From Pseudomonas extremaustralis (GTDB taxonomy: Bacteria; Pseudomonadota; Gammaproteobacteria; Pseudomonadales; Pseudomonadaceae), in the NCBI RefSeq assembly GCF_900102035.1, contig NZ_LT629689.1:310001-374000 (forward strand): a stretch of DNA of 64,000 nucleotides. The letters run 5' to 3'. A program made the translations under genes and the position numbers. Under the pieces are notes generated by a model. It was not told the DNA's origin and did not search any database. It worked only from the letters and a program-made list of their open reading frames with translations. Of this stretch, positions 21,397 to 29,091 are shown one piece after another (the stretch's first letter is position 1; each line of letters starts with the position of its first letter).

Positions 21397-22223
21397 GTCG
21401 GTTTCCTTGTGGCGGCAGGTTCGGTGTCGAAGGGTTCCATCGCACGGGCCAGGCTGGCCTCGGACAATTCACCCAGGTGGCTGTTGATCAGGCGGCCGTC
21501 GGCTCGGTAGAACAGCGTGGTCGGCAAGGCCATGGAGCCCACGGCCTGGCCGAGACGGCCGCTGGCGTCGAACAGCACGTTGTCGAGGGTCAGGCCCTGG
21601 GTGGCGAGAAAGGTGCTGACGCTTTGCATGCTTTCGGCCTGGTTGACGAACAGGAAGGTCACGTCGGGACGCTGGTGCTGGGCGCGCTCGAGCACCGGCA
21701 TTTCCCGGCGGCACGGCGGGCACCAGGTGGCCCACAGGTTGATCACCAGCGGGCCGCCTTTGTAGTCGGCCAGTTGCACCACCTCGCCGTCGGCGTTGCG
21801 CAAGGCAATGCCTGGCAATTGCGAGCCCTTGTCGTACAGGTTCAGGGACAGGCTGGTCATGCCCCAGAACACCAGACCGGTGATGACCCCGGCGCTCAAC
21901 GGCTTGCGCAGCGCCGGGCGCCGCCAGCCATAGGCCAGCGCGCCCAGGATCAGCGCGATCACACCGGGCCAGGCGAGAAAGCCGCCGTCGCGCAGGTCGA
22001 CCATTTGTAGCCAGTCGTTGCGGTAGTAACTCCAGTACATCAGCACAAAGCTGATACGTGCAGTCAGCATGCCCAAGAGGAACAGGCTGAACAGCACCGA
22101 CTCCGGGTTCTCACCGCCACGCTTGGCCACGCGCCAACCCACCAGGGTGGCGAGAATCAGTGCGCTGATCAGCAGGATGTGATTCAGGGCGATGGCGAAG
22201 GTGCCGATGGTCAGGGTCAGCAT
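21372..22223 (-). CDS. Membrane-anchored TlpA-type thioredoxin with LGT-like membrane domain
   Basis: 283 residues. The first 125 residues hold about four membrane helices (NHILLISALILATLVGW, SVLFSLFLLGMLTARISF, GVIALILGALAYGW, AGVITGLVFWGMTSLSL) and resemble a shortened prolipoprotein diacylglyceryl transferase. The rest is a TlpA thioredoxin (LPGIALRNADGEVVQL) with active site WATWCPPCR near residue 170 and ALPTTLFY as the cis-Pro loop. The thioredoxin part should face the periplasm, fed with electrons by the neighbouring DsbD. Start overlaps the dsbD stop by one base. The lipid-transferase half is too short to expect catalysis; it may be only an anchor. Confidence 0.8.
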   Translation of the reverse strand: MLTLTIGTFAIALNHILLISALILATLVGWRVAKRGGENPESVLFSLFLLGMLTARISFVLMYWSYYRNDWLQMVDLRDGGFLAWPGVIALILGALAYGWRRPALRKPLSAGVITGLVFWGMTSLSLNLYDKGSQLPGIALRNADGEVVQLADYKGGPLVINLWATWCPPCRREMPVLERAQHQRPDVTFLFVNQAESMQSVSTFLATQGLTLDNVLFDASGRLGQAVGSMALPTTLFYRADGRLINSHLGELSEASLARAMEPFDTEPAATRKPTCPASATC

Positions 22224-23950
22224 CAGCGGGCTTCCCGGGTCTGATTCCAGCGTTGCAGGAAGGTCTCGGCATTCACCTCGCCGGTGATGCGCCGGGCACG
22301 GCGTTCCTCGCCATTGGGGCCGATCCAGATAAACGTCGGCGGGCCGGGGATCTTGTAGCGTTCCAGCAGTTCACGGCTGGCGGCATTGTCCGCGGTCACG
22401 TCAACCTTGAACAGGCGCACGCCACTAAGGGCTGCCATGACCTCGGGTTGACCGAACACGTCTTTTTCCATGACCTTGCAGGACCTGCACCAGTCGGCGT
22501 AGTAGTCGAGCAATACCCATTGGCCCTCGGCCTTGGCTTCGTCGAGCTGGCCCTGCAGGGCCGCTGGCGTGGTCACGGTGGTAAAGGCTTGGTGGGCACC
22601 CATTGCGGCGTAGGCCCGCGAGCCGCTGTAGACCTTCAACGGTTGCCACACGTCATCGCTGCCGCCTGCCGCGCCGACCAGCAGCAGCCCGCCCCACAAC
22701 CCCAGGACGATGGAACCGGCGCCGGAGAGCATGGCCACGCGGCCGAAATCCTGGGCCAGACGCCAGCCGCAATAAGCCATGGCCAATGCCAATGCGCCCC
22801 ACAGGCCAAGCCAGAGATTGTCCCCGACCACCGGGCGAATCATCAGTATCGCGGTGCCCAGGAACAGGAAGCCGAAGACGCCCTTGAGCACATTCATCCA
22901 GGTGCCCGGCTTGGGCAGGAAGCGATTGCCCACGGTCACCAGCAGCAACAACGGCACGCCAATGCCGATGCCCATGGCGAACAGGATCAGCCCGCCGTGC
23001 AGGGCGTTGCCGCTCTGAGCGATATAGAGCAGCGCGCCGGCCAGGGGCGCGGTCATGCAGGGGCCGACCAGCAGGCCGGACAGGGCGCCCAGCGCGCCGG
23101 CACCGATCAGGCTGCCGCCGTTGCGGTTGCGGTTGACGTTTTCCAGGCGGTCACGCACGGCCACCGGCAGTTGCAATTCAAAGAAGCCGAACATCGGCAG
23201 GGCCAGGATCACGAACAAGGCGGCGAAGCTGCCGAGGATCCACGGGGTTTGCAGCAGGGCGGCCAGGTTGGCGCCGAGCAAGGCGGCCAGGACGCCCAAT
23301 GCGGCGTATACCAAAGCCATGCACACCACATAGCTGCCGGCCAGGGCAAAGCCGCGACGGGGGCTGGCGCCACTGCCCACGACCAGGCCGGCGAGAATCG
23401 GCAGCATCGGCAGCGAACACGGGGCAAACGCCAGCAACAGGCCCAAGCCAAAGAACACCAGCAGGCTCCAGCCCAGGCTGCGTTGTTGCAGGCCGCTGGC
23501 CAGGCTCTGGTCCTGGGCTTGCGCGGTGGCTGCAACGGCGGGGTTGCCGCCCAGGTCCACGGTGATCGATTGCGGCGGATAGCACAGGCCCGCATCGGCG
23601 CAGCCCTGCCAGCCCAGCTTGACCTGGCCGGTAACGCCGGCGGGGATCTTCACTTCCAGGCCCTGGCGATACACTTGCTGTTCGCCGAAGAACTCATCGC
23701 TGTGGGCTTCACCCTGGGGCAGCACTGGCTTTTCGGCCAGGTTGTCGAACTTCATGCGCTGCTGGTACAGGTAGTAACCGTCGGCGATCTGCCAAAACAG
23801 TTGGGTCTCGCCGGACTCCAGGCGTTCGGACGTAAAGGTGAAAGCCTTTTCTACCGGGAGGAAATCGGGTTTGGTCTCAAAAGGGTTGCTCGGCGCAGCC
23901 TGGGCGAACCCGGCGAACAGCACCAGCAGAAAGGTAAACAGATGCCCCAT
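22223..23950 (-). CDS. dsbD: Thiol:disulfide interchange protein DsbD
   Basis: 575 residues from ATG 23950, which follows AAGGCTTGACC; an in-frame TTG at 23956 is less likely. Signal peptide to about residue 19 (FAQA). The alpha domain (20-140) has its cysteine pair in GCADAGLCYPP; the central membrane domain has FAPCSLPMLPI and GPCMTAP in eight hydrophobic helices; the C-terminal gamma domain has YADWCRSCKVMEKDVF near residue 490. It moves electrons from cytoplasmic thioredoxin across the inner membrane to periplasmic partners, here most likely DsbG and the TlpA-type protein encoded next. First gene of the operon. Confidence 0.93.
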   Translation of the reverse strand: MGHLFTFLLVLFAGFAQAAPSNPFETKPDFLPVEKAFTFTSERLESGETQLFWQIADGYYLYQQRMKFDNLAEKPVLPQGEAHSDEFFGEQQVYRQGLEVKIPAGVTGQVKLGWQGCADAGLCYPPQSITVDLGGNPAVAATAQAQDQSLASGLQQRSLGWSLLVFFGLGLLLAFAPCSLPMLPILAGLVVGSGASPRRGFALAGSYVVCMALVYAALGVLAALLGANLAALLQTPWILGSFAALFVILALPMFGFFELQLPVAVRDRLENVNRNRNGGSLIGAGALGALSGLLVGPCMTAPLAGALLYIAQSGNALHGGLILFAMGIGIGVPLLLLVTVGNRFLPKPGTWMNVLKGVFGFLFLGTAILMIRPVVGDNLWLGLWGALALAMAYCGWRLAQDFGRVAMLSGAGSIVLGLWGGLLLVGAAGGSDDVWQPLKVYSGSRAYAAMGAHQAFTTVTTPAALQGQLDEAKAEGQWVLLDYYADWCRSCKVMEKDVFGQPEVMAALSGVRLFKVDVTADNAASRELLERYKIPGPPTFIWIGPNGEERRARRITGEVNAETFLQRWNQTREAR

Positions 23951-23998
23951 GGTCAAGCCTTAGTTCGTTGCAAGTAGGCACACAATGTGTGGCGTTGA

Positions 23999-24013
23999 TT
24001 AACCGATGATTAA
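23999..24013. promoter_or_regulatory. Likely response-regulator box in the dsbD/two-component divergent promoter
   Basis: GATTAACC occurs twice, at 23997-24004 and 24008-24015, with an 11-base period typical of OmpR-family sites. The stretch 23999-24013 reads TTA-N8-TTAA, which I recall as the binding pattern reported for DsbR, the copper-responsive regulator of dsb genes in P. aeruginosa. It lies between dsbD and the regulator gene, so it can serve both. Confidence 0.6.
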
Positions 24014-24124
24014 CCGGCGCTATTCTAGAGTGTAGGGATTGTCTGATGTAGCGAACTTTGGCGGCATAATGCGCGCTTAATCCATTCCTTTTCTAATCCC
24101 CCCATCTTTCATGAAGGGTTCACC

Positions 24125-24805
24125 ATGCACGTACTGGTCTGTGAAGACGACAAGCTGATCGCCAGCGGCATCGTCGCCGGCCTTGGCGCCCAGGGCTTTA
24201 CCGTCGAACACGTGGCCACGGCCGCTGCCGCGCGGGCGATGCTCAAGGCGGCCACGTTCGACATCATGGTGCTCGACCTCGGCCTGCCCGACGAAGACGG
24301 CCTCAAGCTGTTGCAGCAACAGCGCAGCCAGGGCCTGGAGATCCCGGTGCTGATCCTCACCGCACGGGACTCGGTGACCAACCGCGTCGACGGCCTGCAA
24401 GCCGGTGCCGACGACTACCTGCTCAAGCCATTCGACCTGCGTGAACTCGCCGCGCGCCTGCAAACCCTGTTGCGGCGGGTGGCGGGGCGCAGCGTCAACC
24501 TGATCGAGCACGGTCGCCTGGCCTACGACCCGAGCAGCCGCGAGACCTTTCTCGGCGGTCAGCCGGTAGACCTTTCGCGCCGTGAGCAGGCGCTGTTGCA
24601 GGCGCTGTTGCACAACAAGGGCCGGGTGCTGTCCAGCGAGCAACTCAAGGACAGCGTCTACGGTTTCAGCGACGAACTGGAAAGCAACGCCCTCAACGTG
24701 CACATCCACCACCTGCGGCGCAAATTGGGCAATGGCATCGTCGAGACCGTGCGTGGCCTCGGTTACCGCCTGGGCCCGGCTGACGGCGGAGAGTCAACCC
24801 AGTGA
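24125..24805 (+). CDS. OmpR/PhoB family response regulator, DsbR-like
   Basis: 226 residues. The receiver domain has the acidic pair in VCEDD, phosphoacceptor Asp51 (MVLDLGLPDEDG), the Thr in ILTARDS near 80 and Lys in LLKPFDL near 101. The winged-helix domain (about 128-220) ends with VHIHHLRRKLGNGIVETVRGLGYRL. It is divergent from the dsbD-tlpA-dsbG operon and followed directly by its kinase. The arrangement matches the DsbRS copper-sensing system of P. aeruginosa; a general QseB/PmrA-type regulator is the alternative. Confidence 0.88.
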   Translation: MHVLVCEDDKLIASGIVAGLGAQGFTVEHVATAAAARAMLKAATFDIMVLDLGLPDEDGLKLLQQQRSQGLEIPVLILTARDSVTNRVDGLQAGADDYLLKPFDLRELAARLQTLLRRVAGRSVNLIEHGRLAYDPSSRETFLGGQPVDLSRREQALLQALLHNKGRVLSSEQLKDSVYGFSDELESNALNVHIHHLRRKLGNGIVETVRGLGYRLGPADGGESTQ

Positions 24806-26124
24806 AAAGCCTGCGCCTGCGCCTGACCTTCAAGCTGGGCGCCGCGTTCGTGCTGATCTGGGCCCTGGCGGCGGCCTGGATGCTCAACGACCTGCGTAAC
24901 CAGATGATGTTTTCCCTCGACCAGCGCCTGGTGGCGTCCGCACGCATGGTGGCGGGCCTGACCGAGCAGATGCCGGGCCTGGCCAGTGTGAGCGGCGGGG
25001 CGCATTTGAGCACCGAGCAGTTGCATGTGCCGGGCGGCATGGCCTGCCAGGTCAGCTCCTTGCGCGGGGAAATCCTGGCGCGCAGCCATACCACGCCGGA
25101 TGAAGGCCTGGAGTCGCACAAGAGCGGCTTTCGCGACCAGGTGATCGACGGCGTGGCCTGGCGCAGTTTCACCCTGTCCCGTGGCGACCTGCTGATTACT
25201 ACCGCTGACCGCCAGGTGGAGCGTGAGGCGTTGAACCTGTCGATCCTGCTCGCGGCCTCGGTACCGGTGGGCGTGGCCATGCTGGGGTGCCTGTGCCTGC
25301 TGTGGCTGGGCATCGGCCAGAGCCTGCTGCCGCTCAACCGCATGCGTGACGCGTTGATGCGCCGCAGCGCCGACTCCCTCGAACCGTTGCAGATTCACCC
25401 GCTGCCCAGCGAACTCAAGCCGCTGCTCGACACGCAGAACCAACTGCTACAGCGCATCGCCAAGACCATCGAGCGCGAACGCCGCCTGACCGGCGACGCC
25501 GCCCATGAACTGCGCAGCCCGCTGACAGCGATCAAGACCCACCTGCAAGTGGCGCGCATGACCGAGGGCGCGGCTCGCGACCAGTCCCTGGCCCATGCCG
25601 AGGAAGGCGCCGACCGCCTGCACCGGACCCTGGAGCAATTGCTGTTGCTGGCGCGGGTGGAGGGCAGCCTGTCGTTTGACGATGGCCTGCAATCCAGCGC
25701 CGAGGAAGTGGCGCGGCTGGCGATCCAGGACGCCAGTGCCGGCGACAATCAGCGCATCGACCTGATCCTGCCGGACAACCTCACCGACACTCCGGTGGAC
25801 ATGCCCGTGGGCCTGGCGGTCGCGGCCTTGCGCAACTTGCTGGACAACGCCTTGCGCCATACGCCGGCAGACACGCGGGTGGAACTCAGTGTGTTCACCG
25901 CCGGCGATCAGGTGGTGTTCCGCGTGCGTGACCACGGCAAGCAGATCGCCGCCGAAGACCTGCAATACCTGACCCAACGCTTCTGGCGCCACGGCAGCAG
26001 CGAAGGCTGTGGCCTGGGACTGGCGATCGTGCAGGCCATTGTGCAGCGCTGCGCCTGCTCGTTGACCTTCGACAGCCAGCCCGATGGCCTGCGCGTTGAC
26101 CTGGGTATGCCGCTGCGGCGCTGA
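24802..26124 (+). CDS. Sensor histidine kinase, DsbS-like
   Basis: 440 residues from GTG 24802, overlapping the regulator stop as GTGA. Membrane helices at about 10-28 and 152-175 bracket a periplasmic sensor of some 120 residues that contains a single Cys (GGMACQVSS) plus several His and Met residues, possible metal or redox ligands. The cytoplasmic part has a HAMP-like linker, the phosphoacceptor His235 in GDAAHELRSPLTAI, the N box NLLDNALRHTP and the G2 box GCGLGLAIVQ. The context with periplasmic thiol enzymes suggests it senses copper or thiol stress. Confidence 0.88.
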   Translation: MKSLRLRLTFKLGAAFVLIWALAAAWMLNDLRNQMMFSLDQRLVASARMVAGLTEQMPGLASVSGGAHLSTEQLHVPGGMACQVSSLRGEILARSHTTPDEGLESHKSGFRDQVIDGVAWRSFTLSRGDLLITTADRQVEREALNLSILLAASVPVGVAMLGCLCLLWLGIGQSLLPLNRMRDALMRRSADSLEPLQIHPLPSELKPLLDTQNQLLQRIAKTIERERRLTGDAAHELRSPLTAIKTHLQVARMTEGAARDQSLAHAEEGADRLHRTLEQLLLLARVEGSLSFDDGLQSSAEEVARLAIQDASAGDNQRIDLILPDNLTDTPVDMPVGLAVAALRNLLDNALRHTPADTRVELSVFTAGDQVVFRVRDHGKQIAAEDLQYLTQRFWRHGSSEGCGLGLAIVQAIVQRCACSLTFDSQPDGLRVDLGMPLRR

Positions 26125-26245
26125 TCGAGTTTTTCTCGTGCCAAATAGTTACCGCCCTCTTGAGGTTCAACCCTTCAGGATGGCGATGATTTTTTGCGCT
26201 TGAACGGGCTGAATGACTCGGCCTGGCTTGAAAAGGACAGCTCTT

Positions 26246-27013
26246 ATGTTGGTGATCGATACCAGTTTTCCCGCCAGGGATTTCAATGAACGCAACGACG
26301 AACCCGTGCGGCAGGTGGTGCTGCATTACACCGCCGAGCCTTTTGCCTCATCCCTGCATTGCCTGACGCGGCAGGGGGTGAGCGCACATTATCTGCTGCC
26401 CGACCCGCACGACCCCAGCTACCGCGGCGCTGGCTACGAGGAACTGCGTGCGTTTCGCCTGGTGGACGAAGACAAGCGCGCCTGGCACGCCGGCGTCAGC
26501 CAGTGGGGCGGGCGCGACAACCTCAACAGCCGATCGATCGGCATCGAAATCGTCAACCAGGCGTGGGACGACGGCGAGGTCTTGCACTTTGTGGCGTACC
26601 CTGACGAGCAGATCGAAGTCTTGATCGCACTGCTTCGCGACATTCTGGAGCGTTATCCGCGGGTCGGTCCTACCGACATTCTTGGCCATAGCGACGTGGC
26701 GTACTGGCGCAAGAGCGATCCGGGGCCTCGGCTGCCCTGGCGTCGCTTGTATGAAGCCGGCATCGGCGCCTGGTTCGATGAGCCGACCCAGGCGATGTAC
26801 CAGCGGCGGTTCTGCGTGGCATTGCCACCGGAAGTTGAAGTGGAGCGCGCGTTTCAGCGCTATGGATACGCGCCGGCCAAGAATCGCCAGGGCTTTGAAC
26901 TCAGGACCCGGGCGTTTCAGATGCACTTTCGACCGCAGGATTACTGTGGGTCACTGGATGCGCAGACCTGCGCGATTCTGTACGCGTTGAATGAAAAGTA
27001 CCGGGGGCTTTGA
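26246..27013 (+). CDS. N-acetylmuramoyl-L-alanine amidase, AmpD/AmiD family
   Basis: 255 residues from ATG 26246, which has AAAAGGACAG before it; an ATG at 26213 is less supported. The zinc amidase domain (amidase_2) is seen from VVLHYTAEPF (His ligand) to GHSDVAYWRKSDPGPRLPW (His and Asp ligands). A C-terminal peptidoglycan-binding-like helical part follows (VERAFQRYGYAP, FQMHFRPQDY). It cleaves the bond between muramic acid and the stem peptide. No signal peptide is seen from this start, unlike AmpDh2; AmpDh3 is the nearer relative by that criterion. It stands alone between the two-component system and pvdH. Confidence 0.85.
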   Translation: MLVIDTSFPARDFNERNDEPVRQVVLHYTAEPFASSLHCLTRQGVSAHYLLPDPHDPSYRGAGYEELRAFRLVDEDKRAWHAGVSQWGGRDNLNSRSIGIEIVNQAWDDGEVLHFVAYPDEQIEVLIALLRDILERYPRVGPTDILGHSDVAYWRKSDPGPRLPWRRLYEAGIGAWFDEPTQAMYQRRFCVALPPEVEVERAFQRYGYAPAKNRQGFELRTRAFQMHFRPQDYCGSLDAQTCAILYALNEKYRGL

Positions 27014-27069
27014 GGTTGGTTTGATTCCCCACTGCCTCGGTACCGCCTGCCTATGACGCGACACCCACT

Positions 27070-27168
27070 GTAGGAGCGAGCTTGCTCGCGAAAACCGCAA
27101 GTGCGCCGCATAAATCCCGGTTTCCCGCGTCATCGTTCACGCCCCTCGCGGGCAAGCTCCGCTCCTAC
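27070..27168. repeat. REP pair (REPIN)
   Basis: GTAGGAGCGAGCTTGCTCGC at 27070-27089 and an inverted partner at 27146-27168 that carries one extra C (GCTCCGCTCCTAC). It fills the first half of the 290-base gap between the amidase and pvdH. The remainder of that gap holds the pvdH promoter. Confidence 0.85.
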
Positions 27169-27185
27169 AAAAACGATGACAGTCC

Positions 27186-27209
27186 TAAATCCCTCCAACG
27201 CTGGTGCGT
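27186..27209 (+). promoter_or_regulatory. PvdS-type promoter of pvdH, exact consensus
   Basis: TAAAT at 27186-27190, 16 bases, CGT at 27207-27209: a full match to TAAAT-N16-CGT, with the frequent flanking CTAAATCCC. It is 95 bases before the pvdH start. Confidence 0.85.
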
Positions 27210-27303
27210 TTCCAGAACAGCAAATCCGTGCGCATGCCCTTGGGCCAGACGCCAGCGGATCGGCAGTTTGGTCACCATCATCAGCGTATTGAGGGATCGA
27301 GAG

Positions 27304-28719
27304 ATGTCAGTCGCTACCAGCCGTATCGAAGATGCCCAGGTGCATCATGCCAGTCCGGCGCTCGCGGAAACGCTCTACCAGTTCGACGAAACCCCGCTGC
27401 TGGCCCGTCAGCGCCAGCAGGAGTCCAACGCCCGCAGCTACCCCCGGCGCATTCCCCTGGCGCTCAAGCGGGCCAAGGGAATTTATGTGGAGGATGTGGA
27501 AGGCCGCCGTTTCATCGACTGCCTGGCCGGCGCCGGCACCCTGGCGCTGGGGCATAACCACCCGGTGGTGATCGAGGCCATCCGGCAAGTGCTCAGCGAC
27601 GAGCTGCCGCTGCACACCCTGGACCTGACCACGCCGGTCAAGGACCAGTTCGTGCAGGACTTGTTCGGCCTGTTGCCGGTGGAGCTGGCGCGGGAGGCCA
27701 AGATCCAGTTTTGCGGCCCCACCGGCACCGATGCGGTGGAAGCGGCGCTGAAACTGGTGCGCACCGCCACCGGCCGCAGCACAGTGCTGTCGTTCCAGGG
27801 CGGTTATCACGGCATGAGCCAGGGCGCACTGAGCCTGATGGGCAGTCTGGGGCCGAAAAAGCCCTTGGGTGCGTTACTCGGCAATGGCGTGCAATTCCTG
27901 CCGTTCCCTTATGACTATCGTTGCCCGTTCGGCCTGGGCGGTGCGGACGGCGTGCGGGTCAATCTGCATTACCTGGAAAACCTGCTCAACGACCCGGAAG
28001 CCGGGGTATTGCCGCCGGCCGCCGTGATTGTCGAAGTGGTACAGGGTGAAGGCGGCGTGATTCCTGCGGACCTCGACTGGCTGCGCGGCCTGCGGCGGAT
28101 CACCGAGCAGGCCGGTGTGGCGTTGATCGTCGATGAAATCCAGAGCGGCTTCGGTCGCACCGGCAAGATGTTCGCCTTCGAACACGCGGGGATCATCCCG
28201 GACGTGGTGGTAATGTCCAAGGCCATCGGTGGCAGCCTGCCGTTGGCGGTGGTGGTGTACCGCGACTGGCTCGACACTTGGTTGCCGGGCGCCCATGCCG
28301 GGACGTTCCGTGGCAATCAGATGGCCATGGCGGCGGGGTCGGCGGTGATGCGCTACCTCAAGCAACACGACCTGCCCGGCCACGCGGCGGCCATGGGCGA
28401 ACGCCTGGGCGAACACCTGCGCCGGCTGCAGCGCGACTTCCCGCACCTGGGCGATATTCGTGGTCGCGGGCTGATGCTCGGGGTGGAACTGGTGGACCCG
28501 GCCGGCACACCCGACACCCAGGGTCACCCCCCGGTCCACCGCCAGTTGGCGCCGCTGGTGCAGCGTGAATGCCTCAAGCGCGGCCTGATCCTGGAGCTGG
28601 GCGGTCGGCATGGCAGCGTGGTGCGCTTCCTGCCACCGCTGGTGATCACTGCCGTCGAACTGGACCGGGTGGCCGAGATCTTCGGCCGGGCCCTCGCTGG
28701 CGCAGTCGCCAGCCTCTAA
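27304..28719 (+). CDS. pvdH: L-2,4-diaminobutyrate:2-ketoglutarate aminotransferase PvdH
   Basis: 471 residues from ATG 27304, which follows GAGGGATCGAGAG. A class III aminotransferase: GAGTLALGHNHP, FCGPTGTDAVEAALKL for phosphate binding, LIVDEIQSGFGRTGKMFAFEH with the cofactor Asp, and PLP lysine 306 in VVMSKAIGGSLP. It makes diaminobutyrate from aspartate semialdehyde and glutamate. That amino acid is the predicted substrate of the last PvdL domain, encoded 7 kb away in the same window. A consensus PvdS promoter lies upstream. Cytoplasmic. Confidence 0.93.
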   Translation: MSVATSRIEDAQVHHASPALAETLYQFDETPLLARQRQQESNARSYPRRIPLALKRAKGIYVEDVEGRRFIDCLAGAGTLALGHNHPVVIEAIRQVLSDELPLHTLDLTTPVKDQFVQDLFGLLPVELAREAKIQFCGPTGTDAVEAALKLVRTATGRSTVLSFQGGYHGMSQGALSLMGSLGPKKPLGALLGNGVQFLPFPYDYRCPFGLGGADGVRVNLHYLENLLNDPEAGVLPPAAVIVEVVQGEGGVIPADLDWLRGLRRITEQAGVALIVDEIQSGFGRTGKMFAFEHAGIIPDVVVMSKAIGGSLPLAVVVYRDWLDTWLPGAHAGTFRGNQMAMAAGSAVMRYLKQHDLPGHAAAMGERLGEHLRRLQRDFPHLGDIRGRGLMLGVELVDPAGTPDTQGHPPVHRQLAPLVQRECLKRGLILELGGRHGSVVRFLPPLVITAVELDRVAEIFGRALAGAVASL

Positions 28720-28740
28720 TTTTTTCGCGTCCCGCTACGT
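28717..28740 (+). promoter_or_regulatory. Second PvdS-type promoter, overlapping the pvdH stop codon
   Basis: TAATT at 28717-28721 starts with the TAA stop of pvdH; 16 bases later CGT lies at 28738-28740. It has the same one-base deviation (TAATT) as the pvdG promoter. It would give the mbtH-like gene, 60 bases on, its own iron-regulated start. Confidence 0.6.
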
Positions 28741-28800
28741 TTCTACAGAATCAGCGCTGCGCGTGGTGCGCAGCCCGCCCTTGAACGACGGAGAACAGCA

Positions 28801-29022
28801 ATGACCTCAGTATTTGACCGTGAAGACATCCTGTTTCAGGTAGTGGTCAACCATGAAGAACAGTATTCCATCTGGCCCGACTACAAGGCCGTGCCGGACG
28901 GTTGGCGCACCGTGGGCAAGAGCGGTGTGAAGAAAGAATGCCTGGCCTACATCGAAGAAGTCTGGACCGACATGCGCCCGCTGAGCCTGCGGCAGAAGAT
29001 GGACGGTGTCGCGCTCGTCTGA
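28801..29022 (+). CDS. MbtH-like protein
   Basis: 73 residues, the standard family length. The conserved tryptophans and signature are present: [16 protein letters not shown] and [15 protein letters not shown]. MbtH-like proteins bind adenylation domains of peptide synthetases and aid their folding and activity. Its place after pvdH and its own PvdS-type promoter tie it to PvdL and the other pyoverdine synthetases. ATG 28801 has GGAG ten bases upstream. Confidence 0.95.
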   Translation: MTSVFDREDILFQVVVNHEEQYSIWPDYKAVPDGWRTVGKSGVKKECLAYIEEVWTDMRPLSLRQKMDGVALV

Positions 29023-29044
29023 CACTTTTGTTCACAGGTTGTGG

Positions 29045-29080
29045 CTGTGTCTGTGGCAAGCCAGCTCGCCACAGACACAG
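29045..29080. terminator. Hairpin after the mbtH-like gene
   Basis: CTGTGTCTGTGGC (29045-29057) and its exact complement (29068-29080) with a 10-base loop. It lies between the converging mbtH-like gene and the MscS channel gene. No T tract follows on either strand, so it may be a transcription stop or a 3' RNA stabiliser. Confidence 0.55.
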
Positions 29081-29091
29081 GCCACCGCCCC

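Noticed and set aside
22253..23977. 574-codon open frame opposite dsbD
   Set aside because: Composition is dominated by Gln, His, Ala and Gly without motifs; the opposite strand encodes DsbD with all expected cysteines.
26125..26245. Possible terminator after the histidine kinase near 26150-26195
   Set aside because: CGCC and GGCG are followed by T6, but the inner stem does not pair well; left uncalled.
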